18,654 nt of DNA from Acidobacteriota bacterium. GTDB taxonomy: Bacteria; Actinomycetota; Acidimicrobiia; Acidimicrobiales; UBA8190. A program made the translations under genes and the position numbers. Below, in pieces: positions 1-5,790 of the stretch. How positions within the stretch are numbered: position 1 is the stretch's first letter; each line of letters opens with the position of its first letter. The DNA lies in NCBI GenBank assembly GCA_028872975.1, contig JAGWNV010000015.1:1-18654 (forward strand), written 5' to 3'. The notes under the pieces are model-generated. The model made no database searches. It was not told the origin of the DNA and worked only from the letters and a program-made list of their open reading frames with translations.

Positions 1-1
1 C

Positions 2-814
2 AAGGACCTGCAGGTCTCCTACCGCCCCATCGAGCTCCGGTCGCTCGTCGACGAGGCGCTGGCCACCAGACGGCCCGTCACCGTCCCCGACGTGGAGTGG
101 ACAACCCCCTCCGGCCAGCTCGAGTACCTCGACGTCTCGGTGCTCCCCTTCGACGACGAGGGCGTCGCCGGGGTCGTCGTCAGCTACCTGCAGGTCGGAC
201 GCTACAAGCAGCTGCGCGACGACCTCGAGCGGTCGCAGCGGGAGCTCGAGAGCGCCTACGAGGAGCTCCAGTCGACGGTGGAGGAGCTCGAGACGACGAA
301 CGAGGAGCTCCAGTCCACCAACGAAGAGCTGGAGACGACGAACGAGGAGCTCCACTCCACCAACGAGGAGCTCGAGACCATGAACGAGGAGCTCCAGTCC
401 ACCAACGAGGAGCTCGAGACGGCCAACGGCGAGCTGCGCGATCGGAGCACCGCCCTCGACCAGGTGAACGGCTTCCTGGAGTCGATCCTCTCCAGCCTCA
501 CCTCCGGCGTGGTCGTGCTCACCCGCGACATGGCCGTCCGGGCCTGGAACGCCGTGGCCGAGGACATGTGGGGGTTGCGCGCCGACGAGGTGGAGGGATC
601 GCACTTCCTCAACCTCGACATCGGCCTGCCCGTCGACCAGCTCCGGGCTCCCATCCGCCAATGCCTCACCGGCGGCGCCGACGCCGAGGAGCTCCGGCTG
701 CCGGCGCTCAACCGCCGTGGCAGGGCCGTCGAGTGCCAGGTGCGGGTCACGCCTCTGCGCAGCGAGGGCGAGGTCATCGGCGTCATCCTCGTGATGGACG
801 CCACCCAGGCGTAG
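2..814 (+). CDS. CheB/CheR-type PAS sensor protein, C-terminal part (5' partial)
   Basis: The reading frame is open from the first complete codon at base 2, so the true start lies upstream; the GTG at 92 is only an internal codon. Visible in order are the tail of a PAS-like domain (YRPIELRSLVDEAL, then LEYLDVSVLPF), a long Glu-rich coiled coil at about 200-440 made of repeats of the type EEL-Q-STNEEL-ETTNE, and a final PAS domain (from FLESILSSLTSGVVVL, through AWNAVAEDMWGL and FLNLDIGLP, to GVILVMD). This order is characteristic of the C-terminal half of CheB-CheR-PAS fusion proteins, where the coiled coil joins a methyltransferase-linked PAS to a sensory PAS. No methyltransferase, methylesterase or kinase domain is inside the window, so the catalytic part is inferred. 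The partner may be the GHKL ATPase that follows. The family call for this C-terminal region is firm; the full architecture is not. Confidence 0.85.
   Translation, partial: KDLQVSYRPIELRSLVDEALATRRPVTVPDVEWTTPSGQLEYLDVSVLPFDDEGVAGVVVSYLQVGRYKQLRDDLERSQRELESAYEELQSTVEELETTNEELQSTNEELETTNEELHSTNEELETMNEELQSTNEELETANGELRDRSTALDQVNGFLESILSSLTSGVVVLTRDMAVRAWNAVAEDMWGLRADEVEGSHFLNLDIGLPVDQLRAPIRQCLTGGADAEELRLPALNRRGRAVECQVRVTPLRSEGEVIGVILVMDATQA
263..430 (+). repeat. Four tandem 42-nt coding repeats (14-residue coiled-coil units)
   Basis: Four in-frame copies of a 42-nt unit start at 263, 305, 347 and 389. They encode ELQSTVEELETTNE, ELQSTNEELETTNE, ELHSTNEELETMNE and ELQSTNEELETANG. Each unit is two heptads, so the repeat extends a coiled coil between the two PAS domains. 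The DNA copies are very similar but not identical. Confidence 0.85.
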
Positions 815-855
815 GGGCGGCCTCCCTCGGGTATCGGGCTTTCGTCCTGCGGCGT

Positions 856-873
856 TCCTCCACGGCGGGAGGA
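856..873 (+). terminator. Small hairpin after the PAS gene (possible terminator)
   Basis: TCCTCC (856-861) and GGAGGA (868-873) form a perfect 6-bp stem with a 6-nt loop, extendable by two G-T wobbles at the base. It lies 41 nt after the stop at 814, in the 157-base gap before the next gene. No T-run follows, so factor-independent termination is doubtful. I see nothing else firm in this gap. Confidence 0.25.
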
Positions 874-971
874 GTTGACCGGGCCTTGACCCTCGAAGAC
901 GCGCTCACCCCCGGCCACCGCCCCCGAACCGCGCCCCGCGCCCGGATCGCCGGCACCCGGCGGGGCCGGCG

Positions 972-1400
972 ATGACCCCCGCCGCCCGGCGCGCCCGTTG
1001 GTGCTTCCCGAGCCAGTCCTCCTCGGCGGCCGCGGCCCGCGCCGCCACGCGGTCGTTCCTGGCGTCGCTGGCCGAGCGGCCCGCCGGGTCGCCGTCGCCG
1101 CCCGCCGTCGACGAGGAGTCGGCCGTCCTGGCCGTGAGCGAGCTCGTCGCCAACGCCGTCCTCCACGCCGATGCCAGGCCGGGGGACATCGAGCTGCGCC
1201 TCGAGGCGCGCCGCGGGTCGCTCCACATCGAGGTCGAGGACGGCGATCCCCGGCCACCCGTGCTCGGGCCCGGGGCCGCCGAGAAGGACCGGGGGCGGGG
1301 ACTGCTCATCGTCGACCGCCTGGCGGCGCGCTGGGGATGGACGCCGGTGCCCGAGCACGGCAAGTCGGTCTGGTGCGACCTCGGCGAGGCGGGCGGCTGA
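972..1400 (+). CDS. GHKL ATPase, anti-sigma-factor serine kinase (RsbW/SpoIIAB-like)
   Basis: This 142-residue protein is a stand-alone HATPase_c_2 domain. The N box is SELVANAVLHA (Glu57, Asn61), the G1 region is VEDGDPRPP (Asp90, Gly91), and the G2 loop is GRGLLIVDRLA at about 108-118. There is no histidine phosphoacceptor domain, which fits the RsbW/SpoIIAB type that binds ATP and phosphorylates an anti-sigma-factor antagonist or binds a sigma factor. The N-terminus (ARWCFPSQSSSAAAARAATRSFL) matches the usual first strand and helix, supporting the ATG at 972. It follows the PAS protein on the same strand after 157 nt and ends 10 nt before the convergent MFS gene. No antagonist (STAS) or cognate sigma factor is adjacent; the sigma factor at 13172 is of the primary type and an unlikely target. 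The family is clear; the partner is unknown. Confidence 0.85.
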   Translation: MTPAARRARWCFPSQSSSAAAARAATRSFLASLAERPAGSPSPPAVDEESAVLAVSELVANAVLHADARPGDIELRLEARRGSLHIEVEDGDPRPPVLGPGAAEKDRGRGLLIVDRLAARWGWTPVPEHGKSVWCDLGEAGG

Positions 1401-1410
1401 GGGCCCGGGC

Positions 1411-2958
1411 TCAGCGCCGGGGCCGCTCCCGCCCGGCGGCGGCCTCGTCGGCCTGCAGCTGGGCCACCGCCGCGGTGGCCACGTCGGCCGGGTAGCTCCC
1501 TGCGGCCCGGTACAGGATGAAGGCGCTGGCGGCGAGGGGGACGAGCATGACCACGAAGGTCCACCGGAGCCCGGTGTGCCCCCCGCCGAAGATGTAGTCC
1601 GAGACGGCACCGAAGAGGAGTGGCGCCAGGGCCTGGGCCCCGGTGCGCAGGAAGGTGCGGACCCCCTCGGCGCGTCCCCACAGCCACGCCGGCATGATGT
1701 CGAGGCGCGCCGCGTCGATGGGGGGGTTCTGGGCCGAGAGGGCCCCGGCCGCCACCACGATGTAGGGCAGGGCGGTGAAGGCGCTGTGGGTCACGAGGGC
1801 GGGGACGAGCAGCCCCACCGCCAGCGTCGCCGACACCGCCGCCACCATCACCCGCCCCCGCAGGTACCCCCGCCGGAGGAGGGCGTCGCCGAGGGGCCCG
1901 GCGCCCACCACGCCGAGGACGGCGCCGGCGCCGACCACGAGGAGGAGGAAGTTGGCGAGCACCTGGCCCACGGCGTACTGGTCGCGGACGAACTCGACCC
2001 CGAAGGTCTGCACCCCGGCCAGGAAGTAGTAGCCGCAGGCGCCCGAGACGACGAGGGCCAGGTTCGTCCGCACCCGCAGCACGTAGCGCACCGCCGCCAT
2101 GAACCGCATGCCCGGCCAGGCCCGGCGGGCCAGGCGGAGATCGGGGGCGACGTGCCGGTCGAGGGCGAGCTGCTGGGCGTCGGTCACCCCGGTGGGGGCC
2201 GACCCGTCGGGTCCGGGGGCCGCCTCGGCAGGGCGAGGGGGCGGAGGCTCGCTCCCGGCCCCGGCTGGCGCGTCGGGGACCAGGGCCTCCTGGCCCCCCC
2301 GCCGGGGCTCGGGAAGGGCGAAGACCAACCAGGCCACCACCAGGGCCGGGATGGCCAGGATGACGAAGGCCAGCCGCCACGACAGCGCCGCCACGTCGCC
2401 GGTGACGGTGAAGCCCACCCCGGCTCCGAGGAGCTCGCCGGTGAGCACGTAGCTGTAGACCCGGCCCCGCTCGCCGCTGGCGAAGTAGTCCCCCACGAGC
2501 GACGCCACCGCCGGCCCGGCCGCGGCGGTGACGGCGCCGAGGAACACCCGCGCCTCGAGCAGCTGGCCGAAGCTGGTGGCGGTGGCGCTCCAGATCATGG
2601 CCGCCGCCCAGGTGAGGACGGCCACGCCCAGGAGGAAGGTGCGCCGGATCCGGTCGGCGAGGGCCCCGAAGGGCAGGGAGAAGACGGCCCCCACCACCGA
2701 GGTGACGGCGACGAGGAGGCCGATGTCGGTGTTGTCGATGCCGAGCCCCCGGCGCAGCTCGATGGCGGAGGCCCCCACCGTGGCGGTGTCGGCGCTCGAG
2801 AGGGCGAGGACGCAGGCGAGCACCACGATGACCCGGGTCCGGCGGGGACCGCCCAGCACGACGACGAGCCGCCGCCCGGCGGCGGCCGCCCCGCGCCGGG
2901 CCACCCCCCGTGCCCCCTCCCAGGCCCGCGTCCGCGCCCGGGGGTCGGCGCCGCTCAT
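1411..2958 (-). CDS. Major facilitator superfamily transporter (Spinster-like)
   Basis: This 515-residue polytopic membrane protein starts at the ATG at 2958 (MSGADPRAR). A longer open frame to 3507 runs into and through the divergent nitrobindin gene and is rejected. The loop between TM2 and TM3 carries the MFS signature GALADRIRR at about residues 82-90, after the segment IDNTDIGLLVAVTSVVGAVFSLPF. Two six-helix halves are separated by a Pro/Ala-rich cytoplasmic loop of about 80 residues, and the C-terminus is basic. The first half, including GDYFASGERGRVYSY and a TGELLGAGVGF segment, resembles Spinster-type MFS proteins; the substrate cannot be read from sequence. It is transcribed divergently from nitrobindin with 72 nt between starts. 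A CACGAT hexamer lies 6 nt before the start codon. Family call is firm. Confidence 0.85.
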   Translation of the reverse strand: MSGADPRARTRAWEGARGVARRGAAAAGRRLVVVLGGPRRTRVIVVLACVLALSSADTATVGASAIELRRGLGIDNTDIGLLVAVTSVVGAVFSLPFGALADRIRRTFLLGVAVLTWAAAMIWSATATSFGQLLEARVFLGAVTAAAGPAVASLVGDYFASGERGRVYSYVLTGELLGAGVGFTVTGDVAALSWRLAFVILAIPALVVAWLVFALPEPRRGGQEALVPDAPAGAGSEPPPPRPAEAAPGPDGSAPTGVTDAQQLALDRHVAPDLRLARRAWPGMRFMAAVRYVLRVRTNLALVVSGACGYYFLAGVQTFGVEFVRDQYAVGQVLANFLLLVVGAGAVLGVVGAGPLGDALLRRGYLRGRVMVAAVSATLAVGLLVPALVTHSAFTALPYIVVAAGALSAQNPPIDAARLDIMPAWLWGRAEGVRTFLRTGAQALAPLLFGAVSDYIFGGGHTGLRWTFVVMLVPLAASAFILYRAAGSYPADVATAAVAQLQADEAAAGRERPRR

Positions 2959-2964
2959 CGCCCC

Positions 2965-2970
2965 ATCGTG
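2965..2970 (-). promoter_or_regulatory. Candidate -10 box (CACGAT) of the MFS gene
   Basis: On the minus strand CACGAT is followed by exactly 6 nt and then the ATG at 2958. The first T of the TAnnnT consensus is a C here and no convincing -35 is seen. It is included because the same placement recurs before other genes in the window. Confidence 0.35.
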
Positions 2971-3018
2971 CTCCACCGGCGCCGGCCGGGGGCGACGGCC
3001 GACCCGGCGGCGACGATC

Positions 3019-3024
3019 TACCCT
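3019..3024 (+). promoter_or_regulatory. Candidate -10 box (TACCCT) of the nitrobindin operon, leaderless
   Basis: TACCCT fits TAnnnT and stands 6 nt before the GTG at 3031, so transcription would begin at the start codon. No clear TTGACA-like -35 is visible. No Shine-Dalgarno sequence precedes this GTG, which fits leaderless translation. Confidence 0.45.
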
Positions 3025-3030
3025 GGCCCG

Positions 3031-3531
3031 GTGACGGTCCCCCCCGTCGACGTGCCCCTGCACCCGGCCTTGCGCGACCTCGCCTTCCTCCTCGGCCGGT
3101 GGGAGGGGGAGGGGGAGGGGGGCTATCCGACGGTGCAGCCCTTCCGCTACCGGGAGGAGCTCTGCTTCGGCCACGACGGCCGGCCCTTCCTGCACTACCG
3201 CCAACGGTCCTGGAGCGCCGAGGACGGCCGGCCCATGCACGTGGAGGCGGGCTATCTCCGTCCCGGCCAGCCCGGCGCCGTCGAGCTCGTCGTCGCCCAT
3301 CCGAGCGGGGTGGTCGAGCTCAGCGAGGGCAGGCGCACCGGCACCGAGCTCGAGCTGCGCAGCCGGGCCGTCGCCTGCGCCTCGACGGCCAAGGACGTCT
3401 CGGCCATCGCCCGGCGCCTCTCGGTCGAGGGCGACCGCCTGCGCACCACCCTCGACATGGCCGCCGTCGGCCTGCCCGACACCCCGCACCTGCGCTCGAC
3501 GCTCCACCGGGCCGCCCCGGCGCCGGCATGA
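3031..3531 (+). CDS. Nitrobindin-family heme-binding beta-barrel protein (DUF1794/THAP4-like)
   Basis: The 166-residue product begins HPALRDLAFLLGRWEGEGEGGYPT, with the family signature GxWxGxGxGxYPT at residues 22-34, then FRYREEL at 38-44. It ends with the typical strand TLDMAAVGLPDTPHL, in which His153 is at the position expected of the axial heme ligand. Nitrobindins are small ten-stranded barrels holding ferric heme; members bind nitric oxide and isomerise peroxynitrite to nitrate. Length matches the family. The GTG at 3031 was chosen because it just precedes the conserved domain and has a -10-like box 6 nt upstream. The stop overlaps the start of the next gene (ATGA), so the two are probably translationally coupled. 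Function in this organism is inferred from family. Confidence 0.85.
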   Translation: MTVPPVDVPLHPALRDLAFLLGRWEGEGEGGYPTVQPFRYREELCFGHDGRPFLHYRQRSWSAEDGRPMHVEAGYLRPGQPGAVELVVAHPSGVVELSEGRRTGTELELRSRAVACASTAKDVSAIARRLSVEGDRLRTTLDMAAVGLPDTPHLRSTLHRAAPAPA

Positions 3532-4091
3532 GCCCCGGCGGCTGGCCGCCTCCGGCCGAGCCGGGGCCGCCGCGTCTCGAACCCCTCCCTCCCGAGGAGT
3601 GGGACGACCTCCTCGTCCTCCTGGCCGACGTGGCCGGAGGGCCCGAGCACGCCCTCAACATCTTCACCACCCTGGGCCGGCACCCGGCGCTCTTCCGCAG
3701 CTTCGTGGGCTTCGGCGGCTCGCTCCTCGACGGCAGGCTGGCGCCCCGGACGAGAGAGCTGTCGATCCTGCGCACGGCGGCGCGCTGTGGCGCCGACTAC
3801 GAGTGGAGGCACCACGCCGCCGCCGCCGCCCAGGTGGGGGTGACCGGCGACGAGCTGGCCGCCCTTCGCCGCCCGCTCGACGACCACCCCTGGGCGCAGG
3901 AGGACCGCGTCGTGCTCGGGGCCGTGGACGAGATGCACGAGCGCTGGGCGCTCGGCGACGACGCCTGGGCCCAGGTCCACGGCGCCCTCGGAGACGCCGG
4001 GTCGATCGAGCTCGTCATGCTGGTGGGCCAGTACCACCTCGTGGCCCTGGCCCTGCGCACCCTGCGCATCGCCGTGGAGGACGCCGGATAG
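3528..4091 (+). CDS. Carboxymuconolactone decarboxylase (CMD/AhpD-like) family protein
   Basis: This 187-residue helical protein carries the CMD core RTRELSILRTAARCGADYEWRHHAAAAAQVG at about residues 74-104, followed by a second helical pair. Glu77, Cys87 and His95/His96 are the candidate active-site positions. The second cysteine of the AhpD CxxC motif is absent (the residues after Cys87 are GADYEWRHH), so it should not be a disulfide-cycling peroxidase of the AhpD kind. The CxxxYEWxxH form is common in actinobacterial CMD proteins of unknown substrate. The ATG at 3528 overlaps the nitrobindin stop by 4 nt, so the pair is an operon and may act on the same reactive-nitrogen or oxidative chemistry, though that is inference. 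Its end is convergent with the TetR gene, 13 nt apart. Family firm, reaction unknown. Confidence 0.8.
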   Translation: MSPGGWPPPAEPGPPRLEPLPPEEWDDLLVLLADVAGGPEHALNIFTTLGRHPALFRSFVGFGGSLLDGRLAPRTRELSILRTAARCGADYEWRHHAAAAAQVGVTGDELAALRRPLDDHPWAQEDRVVLGAVDEMHERWALGDDAWAQVHGALGDAGSIELVMLVGQYHLVALALRTLRIAVEDAG

Positions 4092-4104
4092 GGACCGTGC
4101 CCGG

Positions 4105-4722
4105 TCAGGGGCGCTCCTCCACGATGGTGCCGAGGAGCAGCTCGAAGAAGCTCTTGAACAGCGCCCCGTCGTCGGGGTCGAGGAAGGCCCAGGCCATGAA
4201 CCCCTCGGCCGACACCTCGAGGAGGTGGGCCAGCCGCGCCGGAGGGATCTTCCACCGCAGCGGCGCCGAGCGGGCGAGATCCTGGAGGAAGTGGGCCACG
4301 GCCTCGGTCATCTGGCGGGCGTTGGCCACGTAGCGGGCCCGGAACTCGGGATTGCGCAGGGCGTAGAGGCGGGCTTCGAGATCGAGGGCGAACCACTCGG
4401 GGTCCCGGGCCAGGATCTGCCGGAAGCCGTCGGCCAGCTGGGCCTGGTCGAGTGAGCCCCCGTCGGGGGGATGCTCCTCGAACCACTCGGAGAAGGCGGC
4501 CAGGATCCGCTGGTTGTGGTGGTCGACGGTGGCGAGGAAGAGGCCCTCTTTGTCGTCGAAGTTCTTGTAGATCGCCCCTCGGGTGAAGCCGGCCGTCTCG
4601 GCGATCTCGTCGAGGGAGGCCCCGTAGAGGCCCCGGCGGGCGAAGACCTGGGCGGCGGCCTCGATGAGGGCGGTCCTGGTCAGCTCCCGGCGGCGCTCAG
4701 GGGTCCAGCGCTCGACGGCCAC
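4105..4722 (-). CDS. TetR/AcrR-family transcriptional regulator
   Basis: This 205-residue protein has a canonical TetR DNA-binding domain at about residues 12-62: ALIEAAAQVFARRGLYGASLDEIAETAGFTRGAIYKNFDDKEGLFLA, with the recognition helix around FTRGAIYKNF. The remaining C-terminal part is a helical ligand-binding and dimerisation domain typical of the family; the ligand cannot be read. The start is GTG at 4722; an ATG at 4730 is out of frame. A CACAAT hexamer sits 6 nt before the start, so this gene may also be leaderless. It faces away from the 56-residue ORF at 4796, and a perfect inverted repeat lies over that ORF's start. The simplest inference is repression of the divergent promoter together with autoregulation. 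The convergent nitrobindin/CMD operon could also be a target. Confidence 0.9.
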   Translation of the reverse strand: MAVERWTPERRRELTRTALIEAAAQVFARRGLYGASLDEIAETAGFTRGAIYKNFDDKEGLFLATVDHHNQRILAAFSEWFEEHPPDGGSLDQAQLADGFRQILARDPEWFALDLEARLYALRNPEFRARYVANARQMTEAVAHFLQDLARSAPLRWKIPPARLAHLLEVSAEGFMAWAFLDPDDGALFKSFFELLLGTIVEERP

Positions 4723-4728
4723 CCCGTC

Positions 4729-4734
4729 ATTGTG
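4729..4734 (-). promoter_or_regulatory. Candidate -10 box (CACAAT) of the TetR gene
   Basis: On the minus strand CACAAT (four of six matches to TATAAT) is followed by 6 nt and then the GTG at 4722. A -35 at the usual distance is not evident. Confidence 0.4.
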
Positions 4735-4761
4735 CCGCCCCCCGGCGCCGTCGGCACGGGT

Positions 4762-4789
4762 TTGACACTACGTAGCGAGATGGTATTCT
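4762..4789 (+). promoter_or_regulatory. Strong sigma-70-type promoter, TTGACA-N16-TATTCT, leaderless
   Basis: A perfect -35 TTGACA (4762-4767) is followed by a 16-nt spacer and TATTCT (4784-4789). The expected start point, 7 nt after the -10, is the A of the ATG at 4796. This is the best promoter match I see in the window, in an A+T-richer island than its surroundings. The spacer contains the 8-bp palindrome CTACGTAG (4768-4775). Confidence 0.75.
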
Positions 4790-4807
4790 AGATACATGTT
4801 CGTATCT
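4783..4807. promoter_or_regulatory. Probable TetR operator
   Basis: AGATAC (4790-4795), a 6-nt spacer and GTATCT (4802-4807) make a perfect 6-bp-arm inverted repeat centred on the predicted transcription start and start codon. A further half-site GTAT (4783-4786) pairs with the inner ATAC (4792-4795) across 5 nt and overlaps the -10 box. The geometry is what TetR/AcrR dimers use, and the site lies 60-85 nt from the start of the only local TetR gene. Binding here would block the 56-residue ORF promoter. Confidence 0.6.
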
Positions 4808-4966
4808 GACATCCGCGGCCGAGACGAGAGCGGGGACGACCGGGAGCGGGCCCTGCTGTGGCTTCAGGACCGTCTGGCCTGGGAGAAGGCCCTCGACCGG
4901 CTCCGCTGCCTGGCCGGGGTCCTGCCCCCGGCCACGCCGGCAGCTGCCTCGAGGTCGGCCGCCTAG
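4796..4966 (+). CDS. Small hypothetical protein (56 aa), leaderless
   Basis: The ATG at 4796 opens a 56-codon frame ending with TAG at 4964-4966. The product starts MFVSDIRGRDESGDDRER and continues with a predicted amphipathic helix, ALLWLQDRLAWEKALDRLRCLAGV at about residues 19-42, then a short Pro/Ala tail. It contains one cysteine (about residue 38), no signal peptide and no membrane segment. I recognise no family. Support for it being real comes from the consensus promoter whose start point coincides with the ATG, and from the operator-like repeat over that point. It is divergent from TetR and convergent with the DUF3618-like gene, 3 nt apart. It may be the regulated partner of the TetR protein, or the promoter could drive something not recognised; no larger gene lies downstream on this strand. 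Confidence 0.55.
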   Translation: MFVSDIRGRDESGDDRERALLWLQDRLAWEKALDRLRCLAGVLPPATPAAASRSAA

Positions 4967-4969
4967 CCC

Positions 4970-5257
4970 TCAGGAGGCGATCCGGGCGGCCAGCCGCTCG
5001 ATCGGCTCGGGCACCTCGTCGGGCAGGGCGCGGCGGACCGCGGCGCCCATCTCCGGGAGGGCCTTGCGGAGGGCGGCCCTCAGCTCCTCGCCCTGCTCGT
5101 GGGCCTGGCGGAGGGCGCCGAGGAGCAGCCGGCCGTCCAGTTCGGCCCGCCGCCGGCGTCGGCGGCGCACGAAGAGCGCCACGGCCAGCGCCACCAGCGC
5201 GGCGCCGCCGCCCACGGCCAGTCCCACCTCGGCCCGGTGCTTGGCCTCGTCCACCAT
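4970..5257 (-). CDS. Small single-pass membrane protein, C-terminal part of a DUF3618-like protein
   Basis: The 95-residue frame starts MVDEAKHRAEVG, followed by a transmembrane helix at about residues 11-30 (VGLAVGGGAALVALAVALFV), a run of seven arginines, and a charged amphipathic helix to the end. The ATG at 5257 is the first available start in this frame, but the sequence reads better as the continuation of the DUF3618-like helix encoded just upstream in another frame (see 5258-5355). Together they would give the normal DUF3618 plan: N-terminal IERTRARLDAEVDEL helix, hinge, membrane segment, basic cytoplasmic stretch. It lies at the end of the glnE-kinase-DUF1469 block; DUF1469 and DUF3618 proteins are often neighbours in Actinomycetota. 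Function of the family is not known. Confidence 0.65.
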   Translation of the reverse strand: MVDEAKHRAEVGLAVGGGAALVALAVALFVRRRRRRRAELDGRLLLGALRQAHEQGEELRAALRKALPEMGAAVRRALPDEVPEPIERLAARIAS

Positions 5258-5355
5258 GGGGGGGACCCGGCGCGCTGGAGCTCGTCGACCTCGGCGTCGA
5301 GCCGGGCCCGCGTCCGTTCGATGCGGGCTACCGCTTCAGTTGTGCCTTGGCCCAC
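5258..5355 (-). pseudogene. N-terminal DUF3618 fragment, out of frame with its C-terminal part
   Basis: From a GTG at 5355 the frame reads MGQGTTEAVARIERTRARLDAEVDELQRAGSPP, with the DUF3618 hallmark xIERTRAxLDxxVDEL. At a run of seven C on the coding strand (bases 5258-5264) it leaves the frame of the membrane segment, which resumes as MVDEAKHRAEVG at 5257. One extra C (or two fewer) would fuse them without any gap. Beyond the run this frame gives only low-complexity Trp/Arg/Pro sequence. The GTG overlaps the DUF1469 gene by 28 nt. The cause may be a real mutation, a homopolymer sequencing error or slippage; I favour error or mutation. Confidence 0.6.
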
Positions 5356-5753
5356 TCGAAGTCTTCCTTCGTCGTCCGCAGGGTCTCGGCGGGCCGCAGC
5401 TCGGGCCGGCGGAGGAACCGGACCATGAGCGGCAGCGACAGCAGGATCACGCCGCCGAGCAGCCCCGCCACCGTGAGCCGGGCCGCCCACATGGGGATCT
5501 CGTAGCCGAGCGCCTGGGAGGCGGCGAGGCCGAGGAAGACGAGCATCAGCACCGACAGCACACCGGCCACGAGCCCGACGGCGAGCGCCACCGTGCGCGC
5601 CACCAGCGCCTCGGTGATCTCCTTCTTGGCCAGGTCCGCCTCCTGGCGGACCAGGGTCACGATGTCGTTGCCGATGGCCGCCACCAGCTCGCCCGTCGGC
5701 CGTCGTTCGAGGCCGGCCGTGGCGTTCGGGCGCGCCTGGTCCGTCGTGGTCAT
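5328..5753 (-). CDS. Holin-like/DUF1469 (phage holin superfamily III) membrane protein
   Basis: The 141-residue protein begins with an amphipathic helix (TGELVAAIGNDIVTLVRQEADLAKKEITEALVARTVALA), which is the signature of the actinobacterial 'phage holin family' (DUF1469, Pfam Phage_holin_3_6). Two transmembrane helices follow at about residues 53-78 and 88-112, then a basic loop and a charged tail ending AKAQLKR. Despite the name these are chromosomal membrane proteins of unknown role, not lysis genes. I chose the ATG at 5753 over the longer ORF start at 5786 because MTTTDQARPN follows a GGGGAAGG ribosome-binding sequence about 8 nt upstream. It lies 37 nt after the histidine kinase and overlaps the DUF3618-like frame by 28 nt, so the group is probably cotranscribed. 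Confidence 0.8.
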   Translation of the reverse strand: MTTTDQARPNATAGLERRPTGELVAAIGNDIVTLVRQEADLAKKEITEALVARTVALAVGLVAGVLSVLMLVFLGLAASQALGYEIPMWAARLTVAGLLGGVILLSLPLMVRFLRRPELRPAETLRTTKEDFEWAKAQLKR

Positions 5754-5790
5754 GCGCGGCACCTTCCCCGATGCCGGTGGCGGCAAACGG

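Noticed and set aside
829..834. GGGTAT resembling a SigB-type -10 upstream of the GHKL ATPase
   Set aside because: No GTTT-like -35 at the right distance and the box is 138 nt from the start.
875..891. Two TTGACC sequences, possible -35 boxes for the ATPase gene
   Set aside because: No -10-like hexamer at 16-18 nt from either.
256..2380. Several minus-strand frames opposite the PAS and ATPase genes
   Set aside because: Ser- or Arg/Gly-rich shadows of the coding strand; the Ser-rich repeat at 256-440 is the complement of the coiled-coil repeats.
2959..3507. Longer N-terminus for the MFS transporter
   Set aside because: It is antisense to nitrobindin, which has a clear family signature; the MFS protein is complete from 2958.
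3528..4091. AhpD alkylhydroperoxidase
   Set aside because: The CxxC motif is absent; only Cys87 is present at that site.
4093..4106. GACCG/CGGTC hairpin between the convergent CMD and TetR genes
   Set aside because: Only a 5-bp stem, it overlaps the TetR stop codon, and it has no T-run.
5328..5753. Phage holin and prophage remnant
   Set aside because: DUF1469 proteins carry the holin name by similarity only; no phage genes surround it.
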